Part shown: piece after piece, positions 45,914 through 58,741 of the stretch
Layout: every line of letters starts with the position of its first letter
Numbering within the stretch: the first letter of the stretch is position 1
Assembly: GCA_963691705.1 (NCBI GenBank)
Contig: OY829539.1
Span: 36,837,656 to 36,901,655, forward strand
Direction of reading: 5' to 3'
DNA length: 64,000 nt
DNA from: Viola odorata
Taxonomy: Eukaryota > Streptophyta > Magnoliopsida > Malpighiales > Violaceae
Position numbers and translations under genes: made by a program
Notes under the pieces: generated by a model
Told to the model about the DNA's origin: nothing
Database searches by the model: none
What the model saw: the letters and a program-made list of their open reading frames with translations, nothing else

Positions 45914-48762
45914 TCAAGTTCTAGGATAATATAATTTCAAACGAGCGATGTTCCAAGAGTTAGATAAGGGAGTACCATCGAGTGTCTCCAGCTGATAGGC
46001 TCCTTTTCCGATAACGCGGGTAATGCGATACGGCTCATCCCAGTTTGGACTGAGCTTCCCTACACGTTGACCAGTCGCTCGCTTGTCTCTAAGCACCAGG
46101 TCGCCTGCCTTTAGCAACCGTTCTTTGACGCGCCTGTTATGATAACGGGCCATCTTTCGCTTGTAATGTTGCATTTTCAAGATGGTTTCTTCTCGGATCT
46201 CCGGTAACGCGTCAAGGTTAGCTCGTAACCTTTCCTTATTCAGCTCCTCCCGAAAGTGAGCCACTCGTAGGCTCATGGTACCGATTTCTACCGGCGTAAC
46301 AGCCTCGGTCCCGAAGGCCAATGCGAAAGGTGTTTCTCCAATACTGGTTTTAACGGTCATGCGGTACGCCCACATCACGTATGGCAGCTCGTCAGCCCAC
46401 TTCTTTTTAGACCCCTCCAGGTTTTTCTTAATGCCGCTGAGGATGCTCCGATTGGTCACTTCCGCCTGTCCATTGGTTTACGGGTGAGCCACGGAAGAGA
46501 ATTGTTGTTCAATCCTGAATTCCGAGCACTACTCTTTGAAGAATTGGCTGGTGAACTGTGTTCCGTTATCGCTTACTAGGATACGGGGTACGCCAAACCT
46601 CATGATGACTTGGTGTTTGAAGAAACGCCAAGTTTTTTCCGCCGTGATATTGGTGACCGCTTCAGCTTCCGCCCACTTCGTAAAGTAGTCCACTGCCACT
46701 ATTACAAATTTCAGTTGAGACCTTGCCTTTGGAAACGGGCCCAGGATATCGATCCCCCATTTAGCAAAAGGGCAAGGAGCGATAATCTCAGATATTTTGG
46801 TGGCGGGACGTCGAGGAATTTTAGAGAACTCCTGACATTTCGGGCAAGTCTGCACATAGTTGTGGCAATCTCTCCGGATGGTGGGCCAGTAGAATCCAGA
46901 TCTGAAAACTTGTGCAGCCAGGGTGCCACCCGACACGTGCATACCGCACACCCCTTCGTGAATTTTGCGTAGGGTGTGAAGACCTTCTTGCTCCGTTATA
47001 CATTTGGCGGCTGGGTGAGAAAAACATCTCCGAACCAAGTCCCCATCATAGTACGTACAGCGAGCTGCCTGTTTCAGCACCCTTTTCTTTTCAGCGATAT
47101 CCACAGGTAGTTCTTCGTATTTCAAGTATTTGATTACGGGAACCCGCCAGTCATCCTCGAGTTCTTCCACACACAGAGACGCTTGCTATTCCATGAAAGA
47201 AGGTACAAATAACTCACGGCAATACACCCCTTCGGGTATGGACGCTTCCGAGTTTGCTGCCTGCTTGGCGAGACTGTCAGCTTCAACGTTGTCCTCTCGG
47301 GGAATGTGTTCAAAGCTGACTTGCATGCCTTCTTTCTTTATCTCCAACAACTCTCACATTACCTTGGTGAGGTACTGGACCATGATGGGCTCCCGAGCCT
47401 GAGAGCGCCCCAAGACCTGGTAGATTACTAGTTTGGAGTCACCACAAATTTTTAGACGCAGGTCTCCTGTTCTTCCGGTATCGTGCCTACCTTTGGATGA
47501 AAGGCTTCTCCCTATCCTGAGTCCGGCTAGTAACACCTCGTATTCCGCCACATTATTGGATAATGGCTGCAGGATTCGGATGGCGTATTGTATTCGCATA
47601 TCGTGCGGCCAATTTATGAAGATTCCTGCTCTAGCCAATTCTTGGTTTTTATCTCCATCTACATGAACGATCCAGAGGTCCGTATAAGTTTCCGGGAATG
47701 GGAGATCCACGTCACCCCATTCCTCTTCGAGTACATCTGTTAACGGATCTTCTATAAAGGTGCATTCCGCTATAAAATCCGCCAGGATTTGAGCCTTCAC
47801 AGATGGCTGGGACTGATACCTCAGCCCGTATTGCTCGAGTTCGAGGGCCCAGATTAACATTCTTCCTAAAGACTCAGGCTTTCAAAATATTCTCTTCAGA
47901 GGTTGGTCTGTAAGCACAATAACGGGGTAGGACTGGAAGTATCTGCCCATTTTTCGAGTGGCTTGTATCAGTGCAAACGCTATTTTCTCAATTCGGGCGT
48001 ATCGCAGCTCCGCATCTTTCAGAATGTGACTTACAAAATATACAGGGCGGTGCGCGTGGCTATCATCGCGAACGAGGATGGCACTAACCACTTCATCGGC
48101 AACGCCAAGGTATAGATATAAATTATCACCCGGTTTCGGCCTGGTCAGCAATAGGTCAGACGATAGGTAATTTTTTAAGCTAATGAATGCCTCTTCACAT
48201 TCTGGGGTCCACCCGAACGGTTCTTTCTTGCGTATGACTTTGAAGAAAGGGAGGCACTTCTCGCATTGTTTGGAAATAAATCGCCCTAAGGCGATAACGC
48301 GCCCTGTTAGCCTTTGTACCTCCTTAACGGTTCTGGGAGATATCATGTCTTGTATGGCTTTAATCTTTGAGGGTTTAGGCTGGATTCCTTTTCGGCTGAC
48401 TACGTAGCCCAGGAATTTCCCCGTTTGAAACGCAAGCATGCATTTTTGGGGGTTCAGTTTCATGCGGTGCCTTTTCATCACATCAAAGACATCCTTCAGA
48501 TCTTGCAAGTGATCCTGAAAGTTCGCGCTCTTTACCAATATATCGTCAACGTATGCTTCCACATTCCTTCCTATCTGCTCTTCGAATATTCTGTTTGCCA
48601 TACGTTGGAACGTCGCCCCTGCATTTTTTAACCCGAATGGCATCGCCGTATAACAGTAAGTGACCTTAGGAGTGATGAAGGCAGTCTTTTCTTCATCTTC
48701 AACGGCCATGGGAATTTGGTGGTATCCGGAGTTAGCATCAAGTGAGCTTAAATATGCGTACC
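45914..48762 (-). pseudogene. E4 RT, dual RNase H and integrase, broken and cut
   Basis: In element sense: RT from the cut at 48762 (MAVEDEEKTAF, YVDDILVKS), first RNase H to 47882, second RNase H 47354-47860 (WIVHVDGDKNQ), the HHCC finger with an intact CYYWPTIRR-type Trp at 46529-47170, and integrase core and end 45914-46459. Stops: TGA at 47882 and TGA at 47354 (both Arg codons in E2), TAG near 47190 (Glu in E2) and TAA near 46478 (Gln in E2). It served as the reference for the Trp codon lost in E2. Confidence 0.9.
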
Positions 48763-51700
48763 TGTCGCACCCTCTTTTTCGTTGAAAATGAGTTTAAGGT
48801 TCGGGACGGATGCTAAGCATAAATGGATGCTTCGCATAATACAATGAAGTCGCCACCTTATTTTCTAAGGTTTAGGGAACCTAAGCGTCATGGCATAAAA
48901 ATAAAAAACTAAGGCACAATTGGTCTAAACCATTGAACAAAGGTTCAAGGTCGTATTGTGGACTTGGGAAGGTGTTAGGCACCCAAGTCACACCCTAAAA
49001 AGGTTACCAGTTATAAGGTGCTTGAATACAGTTTTGATATACAAAGATTTGTTTAAACGACCGAAGCATGTCAACCTCCTCTTCCCACGAACTCAAGTCA
49101 CTTTTCGATCATTTACATAGGCCAATGATCGAATCGTGCCAACAGAGTTCGCTTATCGAATTGGGACACTTTCCGATTATTTAAACATTTTTGACGTGAT
49201 TTGGCCCTCAAAGGTGATGTTACATCTTAGCATTTTTGTAGGGACATGTTATTTCTGATCGGGACACGAAGGACGGGGTTACCGTTTGTTCGTTATGCTA
49301 GAGCGGATGTTCCCCCTTTTCATTGAGCCATGCATGATTAATTAATTAATTACTACGTGATCCTAACATGGTAAAAAAACTAGCATAGTACCATTTTCGT
49401 GAATGCACATAACCGAGTGGGATTCGAAGCCACCATGCTCAATTATCAAATATTGCAATTAATTTCATGGCATACGAAAGCAAGTGATTTAAACACATAA
49501 ACATATGGATTGATTTTAATCATGCATACAATTATAGGGGTTTTTAGCATTTTTAAACAACATGTACACAAATAATATTTGCAAAAAAAAGACATCGAAT
49601 AAATGAAAAGGACTAGAAAGCGTACTCGCGTTGCGTGCTCTTGATCTTCCTTGCAAATTGAAAGCATTAGCAATGGTTTGAAAATAAATAAATAATAAAG
49701 AGCGCATGCAAAATATTTATTTAATTTATGACAAATGGGCACTTAATTAAATAAACATGACATAAACAAATTAATTAAAGCATGCAAGCATTTAATTAAA
49801 GCATGCAAGCATTTAATTAAATAAAACATGGCATAGACAAATTAATTACGACATGCATTTAATTAAATAAACATGGCCTAAACAAATTATTTAAATCATG
49901 TAAGCATTTAATTAAATAAAACATGGCATAAACAAATTAATTACGACATGCATTTAATTAAATAAACATGGCCTAAACAAATTATTTAAATCATGTAAGC
50001 ATTTAATTAAATAAAACATGGCATAAATAAATTATTTAAATCATGTAAGCATACTAGGATTTTTACGATAATTTAAACATGGCATGAACAAGTCGTTATT
50101 ATGTGAACATACGAATATTTCATGCGAAAATACAAGTAAACAAATTATCATACGAACAATTGCATATATAAAATAAGCACATAAAATAATTAAACAATTT
50201 ATAAGCATGCAACAACTATACGAAAATTAAATACGAAAGCTTACGAAAGTTAAACAATATGCATACGACATTTTTGTACGAAAATTAAATAGGCCGGGCC
50301 CCACGTTGGAATTTTGGGCATTAAAAAATGCCAAGCCCAAATTTTAATTTTAAAAACAAAGGTGGGCCGAAGCCCACCACATTTTCCTTTTCTATTTTCC
50401 CGCCTAACCCATTTCTTCTTCCTTTCTTCTTCACGTCACCGGCCACCATGGCCGGCGACACCAACTACCCAAACTTGCTTTCTTTCCCCAAGTTCGACTC
50501 AAATAAATCAAGCAACATGCCAAGGACTCAATCATGCAAAAACAGCAAAGGAAACAGTTGAAAACAGTGGCATTTTGACAAAGAAGAAACAAACTAATTA
50601 AACATGCATATATGGCTATTAATTAGCCTAGATGTTATACAATCAAATTGAAGTAAGGGAGGTGTAATTAGCAAGTAAACTAAGCATATGAGGCAAGTTA
50701 TAGCAATTTATTTCCACACTACATGCAAAAACGATAATTAAAGAGAGTTTTAGAGAGAGAGAGCTTAAACATGCATATATGGCTATTAATTAGCCTAGAG
50801 TTTATACAATCAAATTGAGGTAAGGGGAGTGTAATTAGCAAGTAAACTAAGCATATGAGGCAAGTTATAGCAATTTATTATCACACTACATACAAAAATG
50901 AAAATTAAAGAGAGGAGCTAGAGAGAGAAGTTCACTTGTCCATGAGAGATTTGATCCTAGAAGGTAGTGCAAGAAAGGGGGATTAAGATGAATATTTTGG
51001 TGCCATTGATTTGTTGGTTGAAGCTCTCTATTTATAGAGCGAAGTTGAGTCGGTTGGGAGGCAAATGCTTGGCCAAAAATCATCGGAGGAGGTGGAGGGA
51101 TAAGGATGACCGGAATAGTGAGCTAGCTAGTGCTTTGTGTGGCCAAGGATTTCTGATGGGAAGTTTGTGATCATCACAAGGGAGTCGGCAGCCCTAGCTA
51201 GGAAGAAAAGAGAGGCAATTTGGATATTTCATGCATTAATTGCCATTAATGCATACTTTTGGACACGAACGGGATATTTTGGTACGAGCAAAATCGTACG
51301 AAAATGAAAATAAATCCGAGTCGAGGGTACAACTATGTGTAGAAAAATGAGGCGAGAAAACTAATATACAGTGAAGAAATGCAAAAGTTGATTTAACGTA
51401 TTTACTTTCTCTTTCGGAAGTGTCAAAATATTCGTGCGCAAAATAAATGTCCTTACGACAAAAATTGAACGAAACTGAACGCGGTGGCGTGAAAGAGAAA
51501 ATTAGCACGTAATTATCAAATAAAGAAATAGTGCATTCGACCCTCGGTCCCGGGAAACTTACTCGGGATCGAAAGAAGTTCGCGTAAAGACAGTTAAAAA
51601 TACGAGAAACTAAAAAGACACGAAATGACACGGAACTTTAAACAAACTAACCTAGGACCAAAAATTGACGGGAATCTGACCTAGACGAGCTTTTAAATGC

Positions 51701-51926
51701 GGTAATCATAAAAATACGTAAACGTGTTGACGAAAACCGAAAAATACGATTTTAGTCGAAAATACGAAAAAAATACGAAAAATTTAAAAGACATGAAATG
51801 ACGTGAAATATTAAAACAAATAGTCCTTGACCAAAAATCGACTGAAATTTGACGTAAATGGGCTATTAATACGACATGTAATAAACGGAAAAAGTTGTGA
51901 CGTATGTCAAAATTCGGGTAGCAACA
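48763..51926 (-). repeat. E5 3' LTR (3.2 kb)
   Basis: TGTCGCACCC...GGTAGCAACA on the + strand, i.e. TGTTGCTACCC...GGGTGCGACA in element sense, homologous to the E6 LTR in reverse. Two expansions make it about 1.1 kb longer than E6: an A/T-rich array of about 45-bp units (ATTTAATTAAATAAAACATGG) at 49720-50055, and a 167-bp duplication at 50601-50767 / 50768-50925. TATA-like GCTCTATAAATAGAG in element sense near 51030-51045. ORFs inside are not treated as genes. Confidence 0.9.
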
Positions 51927-51941
51927 GTTGCCCCCTCTTTA
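51927..51941 (-). other. E5 polypurine tract
   Basis: Element sense reads TAAAGAGGGGGCAAC immediately before the LTR start TGTTGC, the expected place for the plus-strand primer. Confidence 0.7.
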
Positions 51942-54900
51942 CTATCTGATAAAAAATACAGTGTAACTGAAATTTTTGATTAGCAGTAAAGATGGTTGCC
52001 CCCGGTTTTTTATCATGTTTTGAATTACATCATAACTGGTTGAAGTGTGAGATTATGCATGAATTGATAGATAATCGTTTCAAGTAATAATTATGCAGAA
52101 ATGTAGAATTACGTAAAGACATGGTAGCTCAAGGAGGAGTAATAATTAGACATGAATTTTAAAGATATAGTTGCTCAAGGAGGAGTAGTAATTAGACATG
52201 AATTAAATGACATGAATTGAAAGATATAGTCGCTCAAGGAGGAGTATTTAGATAGACAGGAAAGTAGTCGCTCAAGGAGGAGTATTTAATTATGCAGAAA
52301 TGTAGAATTATGTAAGAAATGTAGTCGCTCAAGGAGGAGTATTAGAATATGCGAAAAAGTAGTCGCTCAAGGAGGAGTATTTAGATAGACAGGAAAGTAG
52401 TCGCTCAAGGAGGAGTATTTAGATAGACATGAATTTTAAAGATATAGTCGCTCAAGGAGGAGTAGTAATTAGACATGAATTAAATGACATGAATTGAAAG
52501 ATATAGTCGCTCAAGGAGGAGTATTTAGATATAATATGCGGAAAAGTAGAATTATATAAAGTGAGGGTAGCACTCGCACTTCATATGTTTTGACAGAAAA
52601 GTAAATGAGAGTTGGAACATACCTTTTGGTTTAAGGCAACTTACCTTTGCTTGAGCCTTCTGACGGCTCAATGTGAATTTCTGAATGATTGTCTTGGACG
52701 GCCATTCCGCTCTTCTTAATTTGATTGGATTCGTTTTACAAAATCCGCGGTGAGGGCATTACAACGACATCTTTATTGAAGACCCAATTTGTGAGGAGTG
52801 GTAACGTTCTCCATTCGGCTATTGATTGGATTTTGATGAAAATTCAAGACGAGGGTATTACAACGATGTTGTGATCGAAGACCCAAAGTGTATCTGTATC
52901 CTACAAATATGAGGGAAGCAAACACAAAGCAGCAACAGATAGAAAAAGGAGAGAGCAATTGATAATGAGGGAAATATCATGTATTCCTACATTTAAACCA
53001 TGGCTTGCCCCCAAGTTTTCTTGTTTGAAAATGATTTCTTTATTTAAGAAAATAACTCAAGCGTTTTCTTTTTGGAAAAATGTTTGTTCAAATTTTATTG
53101 TATAAACATTATTGATTTAAGACTAGATAACGTCTACGTCTTGTTCAGGAAATAACGACCTCAAGAACAAGACTTTCCCATGACACTTAGCTGTAAGCAA
53201 TCCTCACCAGATATTAGTGTTTGCGCTCACGCTCAGAAAATAAGGCTATGTGTTTACACTCCTAAAAATGCAATAAACATAGCACAAAAATTAAATTCGC
53301 AATGTCAATCCGAGTGAATAGACTTCGAATGAAGATGCACATGCATGGGCATTCTAATAATCAAGAGGACTTTGCAAGGGAGGAAGAAAGGAGGAATTTG
53401 TGGAAGAAAGTGTTGTGTTTGTGTTTTCTTTTTGCAAAAGGCTCGTGCTCGACAACTGATTGTGATGAAGTCAAATTGTGGTGAACGATGCTTGATGATT
53501 TGATCGTGGTGAAAGCAAAGTGCACAATTCCTTGAATCGTTTCTGTAGATATTCCCTCTGGTTTGTTTTGAGGGCATCATGCCCAAATTCTTCAACATTC
53601 ACGGGGAACGATCTCGTCTTTTTGAGATCATTTTGCCATTGGCCATTTTTTTATTTTGTACTTGTTTTTGTTGTTGTCTTTGTTGATGGTGTTCTTTGAA
53701 CATATTTTTTTGAATGCTTTTTGATTGATTTTTTTTGTTTTTTTTTGTTTTTATTGATTTTTGATGATTTTTTTTTTATTGATGATTTTTTGATTTTTTT
53801 TTTTTATTGAGCAAGCAAAGCAAGTACAATTTTTATTTGGTTTGTCATCCTCTCTATCTTTGGCAAAAGCTTCCAAGTCTTGATTTATTTGGCCTTCTCT
53901 TGATGTTGATTTGTCAGCGATCCTCTAAGGGCTCCTTTGTGATTCCCTTGCTTGATGTGTACTCCAGTTTAGTGGTCCCAGCCGAGCACTACTCACTTGG
54001 TTAGGAGAACAAGAGGCTTGGTTTTGAGTGTTTAATAGAATCGTACACGGTGTACAAAATATGTGTTTGAGGGTAAAAGGTTGAAAATAGAAAATGTGGA
54101 AGAAGAGCAAAGCAAAGTCCAATGTCATCTTACCGCTATCCCATGTCTGATTGTTCATGTACCTTGGATATTATGCAAATCTAACTGGCACCTAGTTAGC
54201 ATTTACACTCATGAAAGAAATAAGGGGCGAAGGCCCAAAATACTCACAGGAATATATTTGTGATTGCTTACATCTAAACATGTCATAGACATGAGAGTTG
54301 ACAGACAAAAATCTTGTGTATTCATACAATTTCTAATGAACGCGCAAGTTTAAAATGAGGGATGCGCTTGATTATCGTTATATTTTATTTTTTCGAAAAC
54401 GGGGCTCCTTTTCTTTCTCTTCCTTTTTCCTCTTAACCTAAGTAAGATATGTAAAAGTTCTACAAAGACTAGGGATTTTTGGCAAGCATTACCCGCGTGC
54501 ATTTGTAGATCACAGGAATTTCTAAAATTGCGGCAATGCAAGTTGCAAAAGTATAATTTTAAAGGAAATCACGAAAAGGTGAAGGATTACTTCCCTGATA
54601 TCGAGGCGTGTGGAGAGCCAACAATCTAATTGGTTCGCTTGGAGTAAGTCCCGCATTTTGAACTAGTATTCAGTCCTTACTCAACTGAATAATAGTATTG
54701 CCGCGAACATTTCTAACGATTCCATCATAGCGTCCAGAAGGATAATCATTAAGTTCTTGAATAGTGTTCTATAAAACTTGGCATTTGATTAGTGGGATTA
54801 GTTCGAACGAGGTTCCTGTGAGCTATTCTTGGGTGCCGCTGAAAAAAAAATTTGAAAAATTCAAGTTTCATGAAAAAGTTCTCGTCTTATTGATTTAAGA

Positions 54901-54970
54901 TAAATTTTAAAGGGTTTGGTCGAGAAGAGCTCCCTGTCTTTTGACCTACTGGGTGTGGGTTACAGATTTC
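51942..54970 (-). other. E5 non-coding 3' region with tandem array
   Basis: Between the integrase stop and the LTR. An array at about 52120-52530 repeats GTCGCTCAAGGAGGAGTA with linkers such as TTTAGATAGACA and TTAGACATGAATT, roughly ten units. 53130-53350 matches 23660-23850 of E1 in reverse. A T-rich stretch lies at 53640-53810. Other ORFs here are short and unsupported. Confidence 0.7.
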
Positions 54971-56701
54971 CTACGCAAAATACATCTTGATAGCATCTGA
55001 GTTCACTGGTCTTGGTAGATCATCCCCATCCATGTTGGCGAGCCTTAGAGCGCCTCCTGAGAATGCGCTCCTGACCACGTATGGTCCTTCATATCTTGGG
55101 GCCCACTTCCCTTGACTCTCCTCTTGATGCGGGAGGACCTTTTTCAACACTAAGTCCCCAGTTTTGAACTCACGCGGCCTCACTTTTTTGTTGTAGGCAT
55201 TAGCCATCCTTCGTTGGTACAATTGTGCGTGGCATATTGCGGCTAAGCGTTTCTCCGAAATGAGGTTCAATTGTTCATATCTTACTCTTGCCCAATCTAA
55301 TTCTTCCACTCCTGACTTGGCCAAGACTCTGAGGGAAGGAATTTCTACCTCAAGTGGTATTACTGCCTCCATGCCATAGACTAATGAATAAGGGGTTGCT
55401 CCCGTAGAAGTGCGAATTGCAATCCGATAAGCGTGTAGGGTGAAGGGAAGCATGTCATGCCAATCTTTGTGGGTGACTACCATTTTCTGGATGATTTTCT
55501 TCAAGTTTTTGTTTGCGGCTTCAACCGCACCGTTCATCTTTGGGCGGTAAGGCGAGGAGTTACGGTGTTTTATCTTCCATTGTTGGCAAAGATCATTGAT
55601 CATCTTTCCATTTAAATTAGTGTCGTTGTCTGTAATGATCGTCTCGGGGACTCCATAACGGCAAATGATGTTTTTCTCAATGAACCGTGCGGTCGTCTTT
55701 TGAGTGATGTTTGAGTAAGAGGTGGCGTCCACCCACTTGGTAAAATAATCAATTGCCACGAGGTTGAAGCGGTGGCCGTTAGAGGCTTTTGGATGAATTT
55801 GGCCTATGATGTCGATTCCCCATATTGCGAAGGGCCAAGGCGACGTCATGCTAAAAAGAGGGGTCGGAGGGACATGGAGGTGATCCGCGTAGACTTGGCA
55901 TTTGTGGCACTTTCGAAAATAGTCGATGCAATCTCGTTCGACGGTGAGCCAAAAATAACCTTGTCTCATTATTTGCCTTGCCATCATATGTCCACTAGCA
56001 TGTGTGGAGCAAACCCCTTCATGAACTTCGGTCATGATCATTTTGGCTTCGGGGACGGTGACACAATGAAGTAAGGCTCCATCTGTCCTTCTTCTATATA
56101 AAACCTCGTAGTCAAGGTAAAAATCTAAGGCCAAACGCTGAAGGGTCTTCTTAGTACCGTGGCTTACCCCCAGTGGGTACTCCCGATTTTTGATAAATCG
56201 CATTATATCATAGAACCATGGTTGTCCATCGGGTTCACCTTCCAGTGTAGCGCAGCATGCTGGCGTTTCTTTTATTTCTACCCTTAATAGTTGGAGCATC
56301 ACTCCGCACTCTAGTTTGAACATTGAGGCCAATGTGGCCAATGCATCTGCGAAGCGATTCTTGTCCCTATCAATTCGTTCAAACTTGGTTTCTTCGAACT
56401 CTCCCCTGAGTTGGGTGAGCAACTTTTGATAAGGTATAAGCTTGGGATCTCGGGTTTGCCACAAATCTTGAGCTTGATAGATGACGAGGGCTGAGTCCCC
56501 GAAGATTTTTAACTTCTTCACCTTGAGGTTGATTGCCGTCATCAAGCCACTAACACATGCTTCGTATTCGGCGATGTTGTTGGTGCACGGAAAATTCAGC
56601 TTGCACGCTATGGGGTACTGACGACCATCAGGGGCTATGACCACGGCGCCTACCCTTTTCCCGAGAGATTTACCGCACCATCGAAGAACATAGTCCACCA
56701 A
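54971..56701 (-). CDS. E5 RNase H and integrase (open, 576 codons, 5' part of pol missing)
   Basis: Residues from the ORF start at 56701: active-type RNase H (CTNNIAEYEAC at 38-49, IFGDSALVIYQ at 66, RFADALATLAS at 116), then integrase with the HHCC finger H227, H234, C265, C268, catalytic D297 (WGIDII), D358 (ITDND) and E394 (NGAVEAAN) with 35 residues between the last two. The end has the GPY-like KYEGPY-type motif (PRYEGPYVV) and no chromodomain. The first 20 or so residues are out of frame with the family (MFFDGAVNLS is lost to a frameshift near 56660), so the listed start is artificial and in life this is the C-terminal part of a polyprotein. Confidence 0.88.
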   Translation of the reverse strand: MVDYVLRWCGKSLGKRVGAVVIAPDGRQYPIACKLNFPCTNNIAEYEACVSGLMTAINLKVKKLKIFGDSALVIYQAQDLWQTRDPKLIPYQKLLTQLRGEFEETKFERIDRDKNRFADALATLASMFKLECGVMLQLLRVEIKETPACCATLEGEPDGQPWFYDIMRFIKNREYPLGVSHGTKKTLQRLALDFYLDYEVLYRRRTDGALLHCVTVPEAKMIMTEVHEGVCSTHASGHMMARQIMRQGYFWLTVERDCIDYFRKCHKCQVYADHLHVPPTPLFSMTSPWPFAIWGIDIIGQIHPKASNGHRFNLVAIDYFTKWVDATSYSNITQKTTARFIEKNIICRYGVPETIITDNDTNLNGKMINDLCQQWKIKHRNSSPYRPKMNGAVEAANKNLKKIIQKMVVTHKDWHDMLPFTLHAYRIAIRTSTGATPYSLVYGMEAVIPLEVEIPSLRVLAKSGVEELDWARVRYEQLNLISEKRLAAICHAQLYQRRMANAYNKKVRPREFKTGDLVLKKVLPHQEESQGKWAPRYEGPYVVRSAFSGGALRLANMDGDDLPRPVNSDAIKMYFA

Positions 56702-58373
56702 TCATCTTTTTGTAGGTCTTCGACGGTTTCTTCATCAATGGCCATAATGCCTTCGTCGGGGAAGTCAAATTTTATAGACTCGTACTCTTCTATGCTTTGA
56801 CCGTCTTCCGCGTTACATAAATGATCTCATATTTGGCTAATAGCACTTTCCATCTACAAATTCGGCTTGATAGGTATGGCTTTTCGAAAATGTATTTTAA
56901 GGGATCCATACGGGAAATCAACCATGTTGTGTAGTACAACATATATTGTCTGAGCCTTCGGGCGCTCCATGCCAAAGCGCAACAAGTTTGCTCCAATGCT
57001 GAGTAGCGCATCTCACATTCGTTAAACTTTTTGCTCAAGTAGTAGATAGCTTGCTCACGCCTTCCGGATTCGTCGTGTTGACCTAAGATACATCCCATGG
57101 CACTAGGCGTGACGGTCGAGTAAATCAGCAAAGAGCGCCCCGGGGTAGGAGGGACCAATACTGGTGGGTTTTGTAGATACGTCTTGATTCTTTCGAAGGC
57201 CTTTTGGCAATCGTCATCCCATTTGGCATCTCCATTTTTTCTTAACATTTTGAACATCGGCTCACAGGTGAGGGTCAATTGACTGATAAAATGGGCTATG
57301 TAGTTGATGCGCCCAAGGAAGCTCCGCACTTCCTTTTCAGTTCTAGGGGGAGGTAATTCTCTGATGGCTCTCAACTTGTCGGGATCCACCTCTATGCCTT
57401 TGTTGCTCACGATGAACCCTAGCAATTTCCCAGATGTCACTCCAAAGGTGCACTTGGCGGAATTCAAGCGTAGTTGAAATTGCCGTAGTCTTTTGAAGAT
57501 CTTCCTTAGGACGTCTACATGATCCTTTTCTCCCCGAGACTTGGCGATCATGTCATCGACTTAGATCTCAACCTCCTTATGCATCATGTCATGGAAAAGG
57601 GTGACCGCAGCACGTTGGTATGTGGCTCCTGCATTTTTTAACCCAAAGGGCATCACCTTGTACAAAAGGTACCCTAAAGTGTAATGAAAGTAGTCTTCTC
57701 ACTATCTTCTGGAGCCATTTTGATTTGATTGTATCCTGAAAACCCATCCATGAAAGAGAACATGTCGTTGCATGCGGCGCTATCTACTAAGATGTCAATG
57801 TGCGGGAGCGGGAAGTCGTCTTTGGGACTTGCCCGGTTAAGGTCTCGAAAATCCACACACATGCGGACTTTCCCATCTTTCTTTGGTACGGGCACAATGT
57901 TGGCAATCCATTCGGGGTACTCAGTGACTCTTAGGAAGCCCACAGCTAGTTGCTTTGTAACCTCTTCTTTTAGTTTTATAAGGACGTCGGGGTGCATTCT
58001 TCGAAGTTTTTGCTTTACAGGTTTGAATTCGGAGTTTAAGGGGATACGGTGTTCGACTATGTTGGGGTCGATACCGGGCATGTCTTCATAGGACCAAGCA
58101 AACACGTCTGAGTATTCTTTGAGGAGGGCAACTATTCTTTCTCTCCTATCAGGGCCTAAGGTGGTTCCAATTTTGACGATCTTCTGATCCTCGGTGCTTG
58201 CCCCCAAATTTATTTCTTCCAATTCCTCCTGATGAGGGACTATTTCTTTCTCGGAGCTCTCAACTAAACGGGCTAACTCACGTGGGACCCCTTCTTCATT
58301 TTCTGATGTAGCGATAATTTCTTTGTTGATAAAGACATAGGGTTCATCACGACCAAGCAAGTCGACGTTTATC
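56702..58373 (-). pseudogene. E5 reverse transcriptase and first RNase H, with stops
   Basis: Starts at the intron acceptor (NVDLLGRDEPYVF) and runs through VPVPKKDGKVRMCVDFRDLN, FSFMDGFSGYNQIKMAPEDSE to a TAG after FITL (57674-57676), the same Trp codon that is TAG in E1. A frame change and a TAA at 57561-57563 follow; the TAA replaces the Tyr of the catalytic YVDDM. 56790-57551 is open and holds the rest of RT and the first RNase H (GRREQAIYYLSKKFNECEMRY). A short degenerate linker, 56702-56789, leads to the second RNase H. Confidence 0.88.
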
Positions 58374-58741
58374 CTGAAAGCAAAGTAAAATAAACAAGTA
58401 AAAGACGCTTGGAGAGAGGGTGAAATTTTTTTATTTTATTCATATTTAAACCGAAGGGGAACGCGAGTTCCTATAAAAGACAACAAAATAAGCGTACATA
58501 TACATTTTCTCGTGTTGATTTTTTTCGCTCTCTTTTTTTTGCTTTTTTTTTTGCCTTTTTTTTAATTTTTTTTTTTTTTAACCGAAGGGGAACGTGAGTT
58601 CCTGTAAAAGACAACAAAACAAGCATACATATATTTTTTTGTGCTTTTTTTTTTGGGTTTTCTTCTATTTGTTTTTTTCGTTTTTAAACCGAAGGGGAAC
58701 TCGAGTTCCTATGAAAGACAACAAAACAAGCATATATTTAC
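58374..58741 (-). other. Ogre-type intron between protease and RT (E5)
   Basis: In element sense: donor CTCTTT^GTAAAT, acceptor TTTGCTTTCAG^GATAAAC. Splicing joins PDVS-L to INVDLLGRDEPY in frame, exactly as in E1. It is 368 bases against 156 in E1, because the block GGAACTCGAGTTCCCCTTCG is present three times (near 58450, 58580 and 58690 on the + strand). Confidence 0.8.

Larger units (their letters stand above)
36228..48762 (-). mobile_element. E4, family A Tat element with the same antisense cassette, interrupted in RT
   Basis: Left (3') LTR at 36228-36780, then the four antisense genes, the convergent repeat block, and integrase, RNase H and RT reading leftwards. It stops in RT at SSLDANSGYH, where the LTR of E5 begins at 48763. 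It is collinear with E2 over its full length (12.5 kb present). It lies in the gag of E3; AATAT (36223-36227) would be the left target duplication and GTACC (48758-48762) that of E5. Confidence 0.9.

Noticed and set aside
51236..51631. 131-codon ORF in the E5 LTR with a similar ORF in the E6 LTR (61135-61389)
   Set aside because: Similarity is expected because the LTRs are homologous DNA; the starts and ends differ and no domain is seen.
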